From: an uncultured Maricaulis sp.
GTDB lineage: Bacteria > Pseudomonadota > Alphaproteobacteria > Caulobacterales > Maricaulaceae
Direction of reading: 5' to 3'
Length of the DNA: 64,000 nt
Assembly: GCF_947259345.1 (NCBI RefSeq)
Contig: NZ_CAMYLS010000007.1
Coordinates: 62,001 to 126,000 of the forward strand
Positions 12,763 to 22,257 of the stretch are shown piece by piece. Within the stretch, counting starts at the first letter, position 1. Every line of letters starts with the position of its first letter. Both the position numbers and the translations under genes were made by a program. The notes beneath the pieces are model-generated. The model did no database searches, was not told the DNA's origin, and was given only the letters and a program-made list of their open reading frames with translations.

Positions 12763-14163
12763 TCAGGACTGCATCGTCCAACCCTCGACACCCATTGCGG
12801 CCTGACGAACCGCCTCGGTCAGGGTCGGGTGGGGGTGGCAGGTGCGCGCCACATCCTCTGAGGCCGCCCGAAACTCCATCGCAAGACAGATTTCGGCGAT
12901 CATCTCGCCGACATTGGCGCCGATCATGTGGGCACCAAGAATTTCATCGGTTTCCGCGTCGGCCAGGATTTTCACAAACCCATCAGTCGCGTGATTGGTG
13001 CGTGCTCGGGAGTTGGCCTGGAAGGGGAATTTTCCCTTCTTGTACTTCCGACCTTCCGACTTGAGCTCGTCCTCCGTCTTGCCGACTGAAGCGATTTCCG
13101 GCGCTGTGTAAACAACACCCGGGATGACACCGTAATTCACATGCCCAGCCTTGCCGGCGATGCGTTCAGCACAGGCCACGCCTTCATCTTCCGCCTTGTG
13201 GGCCAGCATTGGCCCATGGGTGCAATCACCCACCACCCAGACATTTTCCGCAGACGTCCGGAAATGATCCTGCGCTATGAAGCCTCGCTGATCAGTCTCG
13301 ATGCCGACCGTTTCCAGCCCGAGCGCTTCAGTGTAGGGACGCCGGCCGATGCAGACGAGAACCGTGTCCGCCTCAATCGTCTCGGCATCGCCACCAGCTG
13401 CCGGCTCGAGTGTCACCGCGAGTTTTTCGCCCGAGGAATCGACGCCGGTCACCTTGGTGCCAAGCTTGAAGTCCATGCCCTGTTTCGCGAAAACTCGCTG
13501 GGCGGTCTTAGCCAACTCGCTGTCCATGCCCGGCAGAATGCGGTCAAGATATTCAACCACGGTGACTTCCGAACCCAGGCGCCGCCAGACCGAGCCCAGC
13601 TCAAGGCCGATCACGCCCGCACCAATGAGGACAAGCTTGCCCGGCACAGCGTCGAGCGAAAGGGCGCCCGTTGACGAGACAACCCGCTTCTCATCAATCT
13701 CAACGCCGGGAAGCGGGGTCACTTCAGAACCGGTGGCAATCACGATGTTGCGGGCTTCCAGCGTCTTGCTGCCGTCTTCGGATTCGACGTCGACCTTGCC
13801 CGGTCCGGCGATCCGGCCTCGGCCGCGAATATAGTCGACGCCATTTTTCTTGAAGAGGAATTCAATCCCCTTGGTCAGGCCGTCCACTGCCTCGTCTTTC
13901 TGACCCAACATCGTATCTAGATCGAGCTCGACCGTGCCGGTCTTGATGCCGAGCCCCGCGAACTGGGTCCGCGCCGACTCGAACAATTCCGACGCATGCA
14001 GCAAGGCCTTGGACGGAATGCATCCAACATTGAGGCAAGTGCCGCCCAGCGTTCCGCGCATTTCGACGCAGGCCACCTTGAGACCAAGCTGACCGGCTCG
14101 TATCGCGCAATTATAGCCGCCGGGGCCACCGCCAATGATTACGATGTCATAGGTATCGGACAT
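12763..14163 (-). CDS. lpdA: Dihydrolipoamide dehydrogenase (E3)
   Basis: This FAD enzyme reoxidises the lipoyl groups of 2-oxo acid dehydrogenases and passes electrons to NAD+. The 466-residue protein shows the FAD motif [10 protein letters not shown] (11-20), the redox pair C43/C48 ([13 protein letters not shown]), an NAD-binding [11 protein letters not shown] and the dimer-interface HPHPTLTEA. The ATG at 14163 has GAGG upstream; longer frames add unrelated residues. It is on the sucA-sucB strand, after two small membrane genes, so it probably serves the 2-oxoglutarate dehydrogenase complex. Confidence 0.97.
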   Translation of the reverse strand: MSDTYDIVIIGGGPGGYNCAIRAGQLGLKVACVEMRGTLGGTCLNVGCIPSKALLHASELFESARTQFAGLGIKTGTVELDLDTMLGQKDEAVDGLTKGIEFLFKKNGVDYIRGRGRIAGPGKVDVESEDGSKTLEARNIVIATGSEVTPLPGVEIDEKRVVSSTGALSLDAVPGKLVLIGAGVIGLELGSVWRRLGSEVTVVEYLDRILPGMDSELAKTAQRVFAKQGMDFKLGTKVTGVDSSGEKLAVTLEPAAGGDAETIEADTVLVCIGRRPYTEALGLETVGIETDQRGFIAQDHFRTSAENVWVVGDCTHGPMLAHKAEDEGVACAERIAGKAGHVNYGVIPGVVYTAPEIASVGKTEDELKSEGRKYKKGKFPFQANSRARTNHATDGFVKILADAETDEILGAHMIGANVGEMIAEICLAMEFRAASEDVARTCHPHPTLTEAVRQAAMGVEGWTMQS

Positions 14164-14262
14164 GCTCGCCTCACTCTGCTCGCCGCCAATGCGGCACGTT
14201 TGTGCTATATGCCCCTGCCGCGGCCACGGCGGAAGGGGGTGAAATACTGTAGCCACAGCTGA

Positions 14263-14778
14263 TCATCGGATACGGATCATGTGTCGCGGGATGGCACCGG
14301 CCTGGTGCAAAATGATCATGATAATCAGACCCGCCAACAAGAAACCATTCGCGATCCAGTCCGCTGGGGCCGACGTGGACGCCGCCCATAAATCGTAAGT
14401 CGGGCTCGACGAGTAAACCACCCAGCCGGTCAGATCAAAGACAACCGCCGCGACGTAGACCGGAAGCGCTTCAGAGAAACGCCCTGCTAGCAAAACAGTG
14501 CTTGCAGCGTAGCAAATCGCGTTGGCAACCGTCAGCAAAACAAGCAGAGGGCCCATCGCCTCCACGATCATGATCAGGCTTGGATCAATTCCGGCCGAAA
14601 CAGCGTCCCCAAACTTGATCGCGAGGACGTCGGCTGTCGACGAAAGCTGGTTGAAGGCCCACGCGCCTATCGCAATGACGAGGACCCACCTTACTGCGGC
14701 CAGAACAAGATTTGCTGTCACCTGGAAGCCCCTTGTCTCGAACACACCAGTTTCGCAATCCCAAACCGTGCTCGTCAC
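14263..14778 (-). CDS. Small hypothetical membrane protein, first of two before lpdA
   Basis: The 171-residue protein has four predicted transmembrane stretches (about 25-45, 70-100, 105-122 and 143-160) and no motif I recognise. Its start codon overlaps the stop of the preceding membrane gene by 4 nt, so translation is coupled. It lies inside the gene set encoding the 2-oxoglutarate dehydrogenase complex, 99 nt before lpdA. Its role is unknown. Confidence 0.65.
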   Translation of the reverse strand: MTSTVWDCETGVFETRGFQVTANLVLAAVRWVLVIAIGAWAFNQLSSTADVLAIKFGDAVSAGIDPSLIMIVEAMGPLLVLLTVANAICYAASTVLLAGRFSEALPVYVAAVVFDLTGWVVYSSSPTYDLWAASTSAPADWIANGFLLAGLIIMIILHQAGAIPRHMIRIR

Positions 14779-15221
14779 GCTTGCTCCGACCTGTCCCGGA
14801 GCCCGAGGGCAATCGCCCCGGCAGCGATAAGCGTTTCGAGCGTGAACAGGGCCCAGTCAAGAATTTCCGGGTCAAAGTTCTGGTCGACCCTCGCTTGCTG
14901 GTGAGCCGCCACGTCCTCAGGCCGCACACTGAAACCAATCCACATTGCCTGATCGACCAGATAAACGGCCAATGCGAGCCAGAGCAGCCAACGCGCACCT
15001 TTCCAGATCGCCCAGGCAACCAGGAAATAGCTGGCTTGCAAAACCAGAGACAATATGGACAACGCCAAACCGGTCTCGGCCAGCATCCGAGTGACCGGCG
15101 CGGAATAACCAAGTTGCCCCTCGATTCCGACTTGATGCAAGAAGCCCGCGATCGGCGATCGAAGTCCGTATACGGCCCGCGAGACTGTCAGTATGACAAG
15201 CGCATACCGGAGCAGCGGCAT
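14775..15221 (-). CDS. Small hypothetical membrane protein directly after sucB
   Basis: The 148-residue protein starts MPLLRYALVILTVSRAVYG and has about four hydrophobic segments. The ATG at 15221 has GGAG and GAGG upstream and lies 10 nt after the sucB stop codon. It overlaps the next membrane gene by 4 nt. The sequence WAIWKGARWLLWLALAVYL is tryptophan-rich at a membrane edge. I recognise no family; the two membrane genes look like a co-translated pair of possibly related topology. Confidence 0.65.
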   Translation of the reverse strand: MPLLRYALVILTVSRAVYGLRSPIAGFLHQVGIEGQLGYSAPVTRMLAETGLALSILSLVLQASYFLVAWAIWKGARWLLWLALAVYLVDQAMWIGFSVRPEDVAAHQQARVDQNFDPEILDWALFTLETLIAAGAIALGLRDRSEQA

Positions 15222-15231
15222 GGCCTCGCTC

Positions 15232-16797
15232 CTACAAATCAAACATCATGCGTTGCGGGTCCTCGAGATTCTCTTTTACGCGCACGAGATAGGTCACCGC
15301 TTCCTTGCCGTCGACGATCCGGTGATCATAGGACAGGGCCAGATACATCATCGGCTTGATCACGACCTGACCATTCTCAGCCATCGGGCGTTCCTGGATT
15401 TTGTGCATACCCAGAATGCCCGATTGCGGCGCATTGAGGATCGGCATCGACATCAGCGAGCCATAGACCCCCCCATTCGAGATGGTGAAGGTCGCGCCCT
15501 GCATCTCGTCGATGGAAAGCTTGCCGTCGCGCGCCCGCTTGCCCAGACGGATGATCTCTTTTTCGATCTCCGCCAGGGACATCTGGTCGGCATCACGAAC
15601 GACCGGTACGACCAGACCGCGATCGGTCCCAACCGCAACACCCATGTCGTAATAATTCTTGTAGATGATGTCGGTGCCATCGATCTCGGCATTGACTGCC
15701 GGCACTTCCTTGAGGGCATGACAGCACGCCTTCACGAAGAAGCTCATGAAGCCCAGCTTGACGCCGTGTTTGGCCACGAAGGCTTCCTGGTGCGCCTTGC
15801 GCGCCGCCATGATGGCCGACATGTCGGCTTCGTTGTAAGTGGTCAGGATCGCCGCCGAGTTCTGCGCATCCTTCAAACGCTTCGCGATGGTCTGGCGAAG
15901 GCGGGTCATGCGGACACGTTCTTCGCGTGGACCGGTTTCGCGCGGTGCTGCGGTAGCCGCAGGCGTCGAAGCGGGCGTCGCGGCCGGCGAAGGTGCCGCA
16001 GCTTTCGGCGCGGCGGCCGCCTTCAGAGCGTCGCCCTTGGTAATACGTCCGTCCTTGCCTGTGCCGTCTATGGATCCGGAGTCGAGCTTGTTCTCCTCGA
16101 TCACGCGCGCGGCAGACGGCATGGCCTTCTTTTCATCGCCGTCACTGGACTTCGCATCCGACGCATCCGCCGATTGCGCAGGAGACGCCCCCCCGCCGCT
16201 GATCCGTGCCACCGCATCACCCGGCGAGACCGTATCGCCTTCATCGACCAACAGCTCGGAGACAACTCCGGCAACCGGCGACGGGACCTCGACCGCGACC
16301 TTGTCCGTCTCGATCTCGACCAGCGCTTGGTCGATATCGACACTGTCACCGGCCTTGACCAGCCAGGAGCCGATCGTGCCCTCGGTCACGCTCTCACCCA
16401 TTTGCGGCACCGTCGCATCGACGGTCGATCCGGACTCTGCCGGCGCGTCGTCAGCGCCATCAGACGCGGGCTCGCCTTGTGGCGCCCCGTCTTTGGTCGC
16501 CTCTTCGTCCGGAGCCTTCGACGTCTCAGCCGGCTCTTCCTTGGCGGCCGGTGCGGTATCGCCGCCTGCCTCGAGGACGGCCAGCTTGGCGCCGATTTCG
16601 ACATTATCGCCTTCAGCCGCGAGGATGTCTCCCATCACGCCATCAGAATCCGCGCGGACCTCCACGGCGACCTTGTCGGTCTCGAGTTCAACCAGCACAT
16701 CGTCCTTCGAGACGGCATCGCCGGTCTTGACCATCCAGCTGCCTACAGTGGCTTCGGTGACGCTCTCGCCCAGTTGCGGCACGGTGATATCGGTCAT
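15232..16797 (-). CDS. sucB: 2-oxoglutarate dehydrogenase E2 (dihydrolipoyl succinyltransferase), two lipoyl domains
   Basis: This is the core of the 2-oxoglutarate dehydrogenase complex; it transfers succinyl groups from lipoyl-lysine to CoA. The 521-residue protein has two lipoyl domains (about 1-77 and 126-200) with lipoylation lysines K42 and K166 in ETDKVAVEV, an acidic/Ala-rich linker, a peripheral subunit-binding domain (about 226-260), an Ala/Pro linker and the acyltransferase domain (about 290-521) with H492 in DHRIVDG. Many bacterial E2o proteins have one lipoyl domain, so the duplication is notable. It lies 36 nt after sucA. Confidence 0.96.
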   Translation of the reverse strand: MTDITVPQLGESVTEATVGSWMVKTGDAVSKDDVLVELETDKVAVEVRADSDGVMGDILAAEGDNVEIGAKLAVLEAGGDTAPAAKEEPAETSKAPDEEATKDGAPQGEPASDGADDAPAESGSTVDATVPQMGESVTEGTIGSWLVKAGDSVDIDQALVEIETDKVAVEVPSPVAGVVSELLVDEGDTVSPGDAVARISGGGASPAQSADASDAKSSDGDEKKAMPSAARVIEENKLDSGSIDGTGKDGRITKGDALKAAAAPKAAAPSPAATPASTPAATAAPRETGPREERVRMTRLRQTIAKRLKDAQNSAAILTTYNEADMSAIMAARKAHQEAFVAKHGVKLGFMSFFVKACCHALKEVPAVNAEIDGTDIIYKNYYDMGVAVGTDRGLVVPVVRDADQMSLAEIEKEIIRLGKRARDGKLSIDEMQGATFTISNGGVYGSLMSMPILNAPQSGILGMHKIQERPMAENGQVVIKPMMYLALSYDHRIVDGKEAVTYLVRVKENLEDPQRMMFDL

Positions 16798-16833
16798 GTC
16801 TCTCGTCTTTCCTTCAAAGAAGCTTGTCGGGCC

Positions 16834-19818
16834 CTAGGAAAGGGCTTCATCGACCAGGGCATCCTGTTGTTGCTTGTGCTTGGAGGCGATACCGGTTGCC
16901 GTCGAGGCAGTCGGGGCGCGTCCGACATAACGCGGGCGCTCGGCCTTGCCATCAACCTTGCCAAGCACGTACTCGATATTCGGTTCCACGAAGGTCCAGT
17001 AGCCCATATTACGTGGCTCTTCCTGACACCAGACGATCTCGGCATTGGGGAAACGCGCGAGTTCTGAAATCAGCGCCTTGTAGGGGAAAGGATAGAGCTG
17101 CTCGACTCGCATCAAATAGACGTCGTCCGTACCCCGGGACTCGCGCTCTTCAAGCAGATCGTAATACACCTTGCCTGTACACAGGACGACGCGGCGGACC
17201 TCCGTGTCCGGCTTAAGCTTCAGCTCGGTGTGGCGGATCTCGCCTTCGGGGCGTGATGCTTCATCCGCATCATCCCAGAGGACCCGGTGGAAGGAAGAGC
17301 CCGGCCCCATGGCCGCCAGCTGCGAGACGCAACGCTTGTGCCGCAGCAGGCTCTTCGGAGTCATGATCACCAGCGGCGTGCGGAAATTGCGGTGAATTTG
17401 CCGGCGCAGGATGTGGAAGTAATTGGCCGGCGTGGAGCAATTGGCGACCTGCATATTGTCTTCCGCGCACATCTGCAGGAAGCGCTCGGGTCGGGCCGAA
17501 GAGTGTTCCGGTCCCTGACCTTCATAGCCGTGCGGCAGCAACATGGTGAGGCCGGACATGCGCAGCCATTTGCGCTCACCGGAAGAGATGAACTGATCAA
17601 TGATGACCTGGGCGCCATTGGTGAAATCACCGAACTGGGCCTCCCACATCACCAGCGTGTTCGGCGCCGACAGCGAATAGCCGTACTCGAAGCCCAACAC
17701 CGCTTCTTCCGACAACATGGAGTCGATGACCTCATACTTTTTCTGGTCGGCCGAGAGATTATTGAGCGGCGTATATTTCTCGGCCGTTTCCTGGTCGATT
17801 ATGTGCGAGTGGCGCTGCGAGAACGTCCCGCGACCACAGTCCTGACCAGACAGGCGCACTGGGAAACCTTCAGTCAGCAATGTGCCGAATGCGAGATGTT
17901 CCGCTGTCGCCCAATCAATGCCCGACCCGGTTTCAATCGCCTTGCGGCGCCCGCCCAGGACACGGTTGAGCGTGCGGTGAATATTGATCCCGTCCGGCAC
18001 CGCGGTCATCGCCATGCCGACGGCTTCCAGGCTTTCCATGGTGGCCGAGGTCTCACCCCGGCGATCATCGCCTTCCGGCAGACCCAGTCCGGACCAGCGC
18101 CCGTCCAGCCAATCGGCTTTCTTGGGTTCGAATTCCTTGCCGGCGTCGAACTCCTTCTCGAGGAAGGTATCGAACTCGTTCTCGATCGCCTCGGCCTCGG
18201 CTGCGCTGATAACCCCTTCGGCCAGCAGCCGGTCCTGGTACTTTTTCTTGACCGGCGGCATATCTTTGATGATCCGGTACATGATCGGCTGAGTGAAGGT
18301 GGGATCGTCGCCTTCATTGTGGCCGTAGCGCCGGTAGCAAATCATGTCGATGACGACATCCTTGCCAAAAAGCTGGCGATACTCCGTTGCGATTTTGGTC
18401 GCGTGGGTCACCGCTTCCGGATCGTCGCCATTCACGTGGAAGATCGGCGCCTGCACCATCAGGGCGACGTCTGAGGGATAGGGGCTGGAGCGGCTATCCT
18501 TCGGGTCAGTGGTGAAGCCGATCTGGTTGTTGACAATGAAGTGGATCGCGCCGCCCGTCCGGTGGCCGCGCAGGCCGGACAGGCCGAAACACTCCGCAAC
18601 CATGCCCTGGCCGGCAAAGGCCGCATCACCATGCAGAAGCAGCGGCAGCACGCTGGACCGGGGCGTCCCCGGCGACTGGCGGCAATTATATTCCTGCTTG
18701 GCCCGGGCCTTGCCGAGCACGACCGGATCGACCGCTTCAAGGTGAGACGGGTTGGCCGTCAGGGACAGGTGCACCTTGTTGCCGTCGAATTCACGGTCCG
18801 AGGAGGCGCCGAGATGGTATTTCACATCGCCGGACCCGAACTCGTCCTCGCCCTGGGTATTGCCACCCTGGAATTCGTGGAAAATCTGGTGGTAGGGCTT
18901 GCCCATGACCGATGCGAGCACGTTGAGGCGACCGCGGTGCGGCATGCCGACAATGATGTCCTCGACACCCATAGAGCCGCCGCGCTTGATGATCTGCTCA
19001 AGCGCAGGAACCATGCTCTCGCCGCCATCGACACCGAAACGCTTCGTGCCCGGATAGCGCTTGTGCAGGAATTGCTCAAAACGCTCGGTCTCGATCAACT
19101 TCGCCAGGATGGCGATCTTGCCTTCCTTGGTGAAAGAGATGTCCTTGTCCGGCCCTTCAAAACGCTCCTGCAGCCAGGATTTTTCTTCCGGGTTGGAGAT
19201 GTGCATGAACTCGACGCCAACCGGGCCGCAATAGGTGCGCTTGAGGATGTCGAGCATGGCGCGCGGCGTCGCCGTCTCGAGGCCGAGATAGCCATCGATG
19301 AAGACGTCCTCATCCATCGCCGCACCGGAGAATCCGTAGGTCGCCGGGTCGAGCTCGGCCTGGTAGCCGAAATCGGTCAGACCCAGCGGGTCCAGATCCG
19401 CTGCCAGATGGCCGCGCATGCGATAGGCACGGATCATCATGATGGCGCGGATTGAGGCCTGGGTCGCAGCCCGGACATCGTCGGCGTTCGCGCCCGGGCG
19501 GGTCGCGGCCACATGGTCCGCAACCTTGTCGACCATGGCGGCCTCGTCAGGCCCGATATCGCCAAGCGCCGAAACCATCTCGCCATTGACCTTGCGCGGC
19601 CATTCAGGCCGTTTCCAGGCCGGTCCGCGCGCCGCATGCGAGCTTTCCGAGGGCGCATCGCCCATGGCGTCGAAGAAGGCCTTCCAGCTCGGCGGCACCG
19701 AGTTCGGGTTCGACGCATAGGCGGCGGCCATCTGCTCGAGATAAACAGCGTTGGCACCCTGGAGGAAAGAGGTGTCCAGGAAGTTCTGGTTTTCTTGGGA
19801 TCGGCTTTGGTCAGACAT
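16834..19818 (-). CDS. sucA: 2-oxoglutarate dehydrogenase E1 component
   Basis: This thiamine diphosphate enzyme decarboxylates 2-oxoglutarate and succinylates the E2 lipoyl domain. The 994-residue protein starts MSDQSRSQENQNFLDTSFLQ, followed by the E2-binding segment YLEQMAAAYASNPNSVPPSW. It contains MPHRGRLNVLASVMGKPY and the HGDAAFAGQG motif. The frame continues upstream 43 codons, but homologues begin here. The ATG is preceded by CCTCCCCCCCAAA, with no recognisable Shine-Dalgarno. It forms an operon with sucB, two membrane genes and probably lpdA. Confidence 0.97.
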   Translation of the reverse strand: MSDQSRSQENQNFLDTSFLQGANAVYLEQMAAAYASNPNSVPPSWKAFFDAMGDAPSESSHAARGPAWKRPEWPRKVNGEMVSALGDIGPDEAAMVDKVADHVAATRPGANADDVRAATQASIRAIMMIRAYRMRGHLAADLDPLGLTDFGYQAELDPATYGFSGAAMDEDVFIDGYLGLETATPRAMLDILKRTYCGPVGVEFMHISNPEEKSWLQERFEGPDKDISFTKEGKIAILAKLIETERFEQFLHKRYPGTKRFGVDGGESMVPALEQIIKRGGSMGVEDIIVGMPHRGRLNVLASVMGKPYHQIFHEFQGGNTQGEDEFGSGDVKYHLGASSDREFDGNKVHLSLTANPSHLEAVDPVVLGKARAKQEYNCRQSPGTPRSSVLPLLLHGDAAFAGQGMVAECFGLSGLRGHRTGGAIHFIVNNQIGFTTDPKDSRSSPYPSDVALMVQAPIFHVNGDDPEAVTHATKIATEYRQLFGKDVVIDMICYRRYGHNEGDDPTFTQPIMYRIIKDMPPVKKKYQDRLLAEGVISAAEAEAIENEFDTFLEKEFDAGKEFEPKKADWLDGRWSGLGLPEGDDRRGETSATMESLEAVGMAMTAVPDGINIHRTLNRVLGGRRKAIETGSGIDWATAEHLAFGTLLTEGFPVRLSGQDCGRGTFSQRHSHIIDQETAEKYTPLNNLSADQKKYEVIDSMLSEEAVLGFEYGYSLSAPNTLVMWEAQFGDFTNGAQVIIDQFISSGERKWLRMSGLTMLLPHGYEGQGPEHSSARPERFLQMCAEDNMQVANCSTPANYFHILRRQIHRNFRTPLVIMTPKSLLRHKRCVSQLAAMGPGSSFHRVLWDDADEASRPEGEIRHTELKLKPDTEVRRVVLCTGKVYYDLLEERESRGTDDVYLMRVEQLYPFPYKALISELARFPNAEIVWCQEEPRNMGYWTFVEPNIEYVLGKVDGKAERPRYVGRAPTASTATGIASKHKQQQDALVDEALS

Positions 19819-19929
19819 TTTGGGGGGGAGGCCTGAGTCAGGAGTGTGTCCGGATGGGGTTAAACCGAGTGGGTTAATCAACCCTCTATGCCTAATCTGC
19901 ACGCTACGAAAGAGATTCGCGCGGGTCTG

Positions 19930-19954
19930 CTGACAAGTGGGTGACACTTGTCAG
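19930..19954. repeat. Inverted repeat upstream of sucA
   Basis: CTGACAAGTG and CACTTGTCAG (19930-19939 and 19945-19954) form a perfect 10-bp inverted repeat around GGTGA. An outer GCGGG/CCCGC pair is possible with an interior loop. It lies about 112-136 nt before the sucA ATG. No T-run follows on either strand, so an operator or 5'-leader hairpin is likelier than a terminator. Confidence 0.6.
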
Positions 19955-19989
19955 GCCCGCAAGACCGAGTAGCGAAGACGGCCTACTCA

Positions 19990-20025
19990 AACAAAACCGC
20001 GCCCCGGAATTCCGGGGCGCGGCTT
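19990..20025 (-). terminator. Rho-independent terminator after sucD
   Basis: CCGCGCCCCGG and CCGGGGCGCGG (19997-20007 and 20012-20022) form a perfect 11-bp stem around AATT. On the minus strand it is followed by TTTTGTTT. It lies 24 nt beyond the sucD stop codon and separates sucCD from sucA. Confidence 0.85.
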
Positions 20026-20048
20026 GATGTTCAATGATGTTGCCGATG

Positions 20049-20957
20049 CTAGCTCTTGAGCAGCTCGGCCAGCGTCGTGCCAAGACGTGCCGGAGACGGC
20101 GAGACCTTGATCCCGGCCGCTTCCATGGCGGCGATCTTGTCTTCCGCGCCGCCCTTGCCACCGGAGACGATGGCGCCGGCATGGCCCATCGTGCGGCCCG
20201 GAGGTGCCGTGCGGCCGGCGATGAAGCCGACGGTTGGCTTCGAGCGGCCCTTCTTGGCTTCGTCGGCCAGGAATTGCGCGGCGTCTTCCTCGGCCGAGCC
20301 ACCGATCTCGCCAATCATGATGATCGACTTGGTTTCGTCGTCGGCGAGGAATTTCTCGAGCACGTCGATGAATTCCGTCCCCTTGACCGGGTCACCGCCA
20401 ATACCGACGGCCGTGGTCTGGCCGAGGCCGACCTGGGAGGTCTGGAAAACGGCTTCATAGGTCAGCGTGCCCGAACGCGAGACCACGCCGACCGAGCCCT
20501 TCTTGAAGATCGAGCCCGGCATGATGCCGATCTTGCACTCTTCCGGGGTCAGGATGCCCGGGCAGTTCGGACCCAACAGCATGGAGCTCGACTTGTCGAG
20601 ACGGTCCTTGACCTTGACCATGTCCATCACCGGAATGCCTTCGGTGATGCAGACGATGAAGGGGATTTCGGCATCGATGGCCTCGATGATCGCCGCTCCG
20701 GCGCCGGCCGGCGGGACATAGATCACGGAGGCGTCAGCGCCGGTCGCCTCTTTGGCTTCACCGACGGTCGCGAAGATCGGCAGGGAGGCCGCGCTGTCGA
20801 GCCCGGAAGTCCAGCTTTCGCCGCCCTTCTTGGGGTGTACGCCGGCGACCATCTGGGTGCCGTAATACTGCAGCGCCTGTTCGGTGTGGAAAGTGCCCGT
20901 CTTGCCGGTCAGGCCCTGGACGATGACCTTGGTGTTCTTGTCTACGATGATCGACAT
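20049..20957 (-). CDS. sucD: Succinyl-CoA ligase subunit alpha
   Basis: The alpha subunit binds CoA and carries the phosphohistidine intermediate in succinyl-CoA to succinate conversion. The 302-residue protein has the CoA-binding start [17 protein letters not shown] and the active-site loop [10 protein letters not shown] with H259. The segment [20 protein letters not shown] is family-typical. Its ATG overlaps the sucC stop codon by one base (TGATG), so the two subunits are translationally coupled. A strong terminator follows. Confidence 0.98.
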   Translation of the reverse strand: MSIIVDKNTKVIVQGLTGKTGTFHTEQALQYYGTQMVAGVHPKKGGESWTSGLDSAASLPIFATVGEAKEATGADASVIYVPPAGAGAAIIEAIDAEIPFIVCITEGIPVMDMVKVKDRLDKSSSMLLGPNCPGILTPEECKIGIMPGSIFKKGSVGVVSRSGTLTYEAVFQTSQVGLGQTTAVGIGGDPVKGTEFIDVLEKFLADDETKSIIMIGEIGGSAEEDAAQFLADEAKKGRSKPTVGFIAGRTAPPGRTMGHAGAIVSGGKGGAEDKIAAMEAAGIKVSPSPARLGTTLAELLKS

Positions 20958-22156
20958 CAGTTGGCCTCCTTCACGGCGGCGACAATTTTCTGGGCAGCGT
21001 CGTCGAGGTCATCGGCGGCGATCACGTTGAGACCGCTTTCATTGATGATGGACTTGCCCTTCTCGACATTCGTACCCTCGAGGCGAACCACGAGCGGGAC
21101 CTGAAGGCCGACATCCTTGACCGCGGTGACCACACCTTCGGCGATTACGTCACAGCGCATGATGCCGCCGAAGATGTTGACCAGAATGCCTTTGACGTTC
21201 GGGTCGGCGGTGATGATCTTGAAGGCCGCCGTGACTTTCTCGGTCGTGGCACCGCCCCCGACATCGAGGAAATTGGCCGGCTCGGCACCATAGAGCTTGA
21301 TGATGTCCATCGTCGCCATGGCGAGACCCGCGCCGTTGACCATGCAGCCGATATCGCCATCGAGGGCGACATAGGCGAGGTCGTATTTGGAGGCTTCGAT
21401 TTCCTTGGCGTCTTCCTCGGTCGTGTCACGGAGCTCCATGATGTCCGGGTGACGGAAGAGCGCATTGCCGTCGAAGGAGACCTTGGCGTCCAGAACACGG
21501 ACATGGCCATTGTCCATGACGATGAGCGGATTGATCTCCAGCATCGACATGTCCTTCTCGCAGAAGGCCGTATAGAGGATCTTCGCAAGACCCATCATAT
21601 CGTCGCGGGCCTGGCCTTCCAGCTTCAGCGCGTCGCACACGGCAGCGGCAGAGGCGTCGGTCACGCCGGTGGCCGGATCGACATCAATGGTCTGGATTTT
21701 CTCCGGCGTTTCCGCGGCGACTTCCTCGATATCCATGCCGCCCTCAGTGGAGACGACAAAGGCGACCTGGCCGGTTTCGCGGTTCACCAAGAGCGAGCAA
21801 TAAAGCTCAGTAGCGATGTCGGCTCCGTCCTCGATATAGAGGCGATTGACCTGTTTGCCCTCAGGGCCGGTCTGGTGCGTGACCAGCGTATTGCCCAGCA
21901 TTTCCTTGGCGTTCTTGACCACGTCTTCCTTGGAGAAGGCGAGGCGGACACCGCCCTTGGCGTCAGGTCCAAGTTCCTTGAACTTGCCCTTGCCGCGCCC
22001 ACCGGCGTGGATCTGGGACTTCACCACCCAAAGCGGGCCAGGCAGCTGATCGGCCGCCGCAGCAGCGTCTTCGGCAGAGAAAATGGCAACACCTTCGGCG
22101 ACGGGCGCACCAAAGGATTTCAGAACGGCTTTCGCCTGGTGTTCGTGGATATTCAT
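20957..22156 (-). CDS. sucC: Succinyl-CoA ligase subunit beta
   Basis: The beta subunit binds nucleotide through its ATP-grasp domain and completes substrate-level phosphorylation. The 399-residue length is normal. It begins [19 protein letters not shown] and has [14 protein letters not shown] in the ATP-grasp domain and the C-terminal motif [18 protein letters not shown]. It is first in the sucCD operon. About 100 bp separate it from the upstream EAL-like gene on the same strand. Confidence 0.98.
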   Translation of the reverse strand: MNIHEHQAKAVLKSFGAPVAEGVAIFSAEDAAAAADQLPGPLWVVKSQIHAGGRGKGKFKELGPDAKGGVRLAFSKEDVVKNAKEMLGNTLVTHQTGPEGKQVNRLYIEDGADIATELYCSLLVNRETGQVAFVVSTEGGMDIEEVAAETPEKIQTIDVDPATGVTDASAAAVCDALKLEGQARDDMMGLAKILYTAFCEKDMSMLEINPLIVMDNGHVRVLDAKVSFDGNALFRHPDIMELRDTTEEDAKEIEASKYDLAYVALDGDIGCMVNGAGLAMATMDIIKLYGAEPANFLDVGGGATTEKVTAAFKIITADPNVKGILVNIFGGIMRCDVIAEGVVTAVKDVGLQVPLVVRLEGTNVEKGKSIINESGLNVIAADDLDDAAQKIVAAVKEAN

Positions 22157-22257
22157 GAATGGGCCTCGCGGGAGGAAGAAAGCGACAAAACGGCCAGAAT
22201 GGACTCGCCTTATAGCACTGGGCTGCTGCGGTGCAACGCACTCGCAGCGGGTAATTG

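Noticed and set aside
12010-15242. Longer upstream starts for lpdA, sucB-adjacent and GNAT frames
   Set aside because: The extra residues do not resemble any family N-terminus, and the chosen ATGs have better-placed ribosome sites or coincide with domain starts.
15193-17067. A 624-codon open frame on the plus strand opposite sucB and sucA
   Set aside because: It is rich in Arg, Gly and His, has no family motif and lies wholly over well-supported genes on the other strand. Such frames arise from third-position GC bias. Similar long frames opposite atpD, atpA and mmsA were dropped for the same reason.
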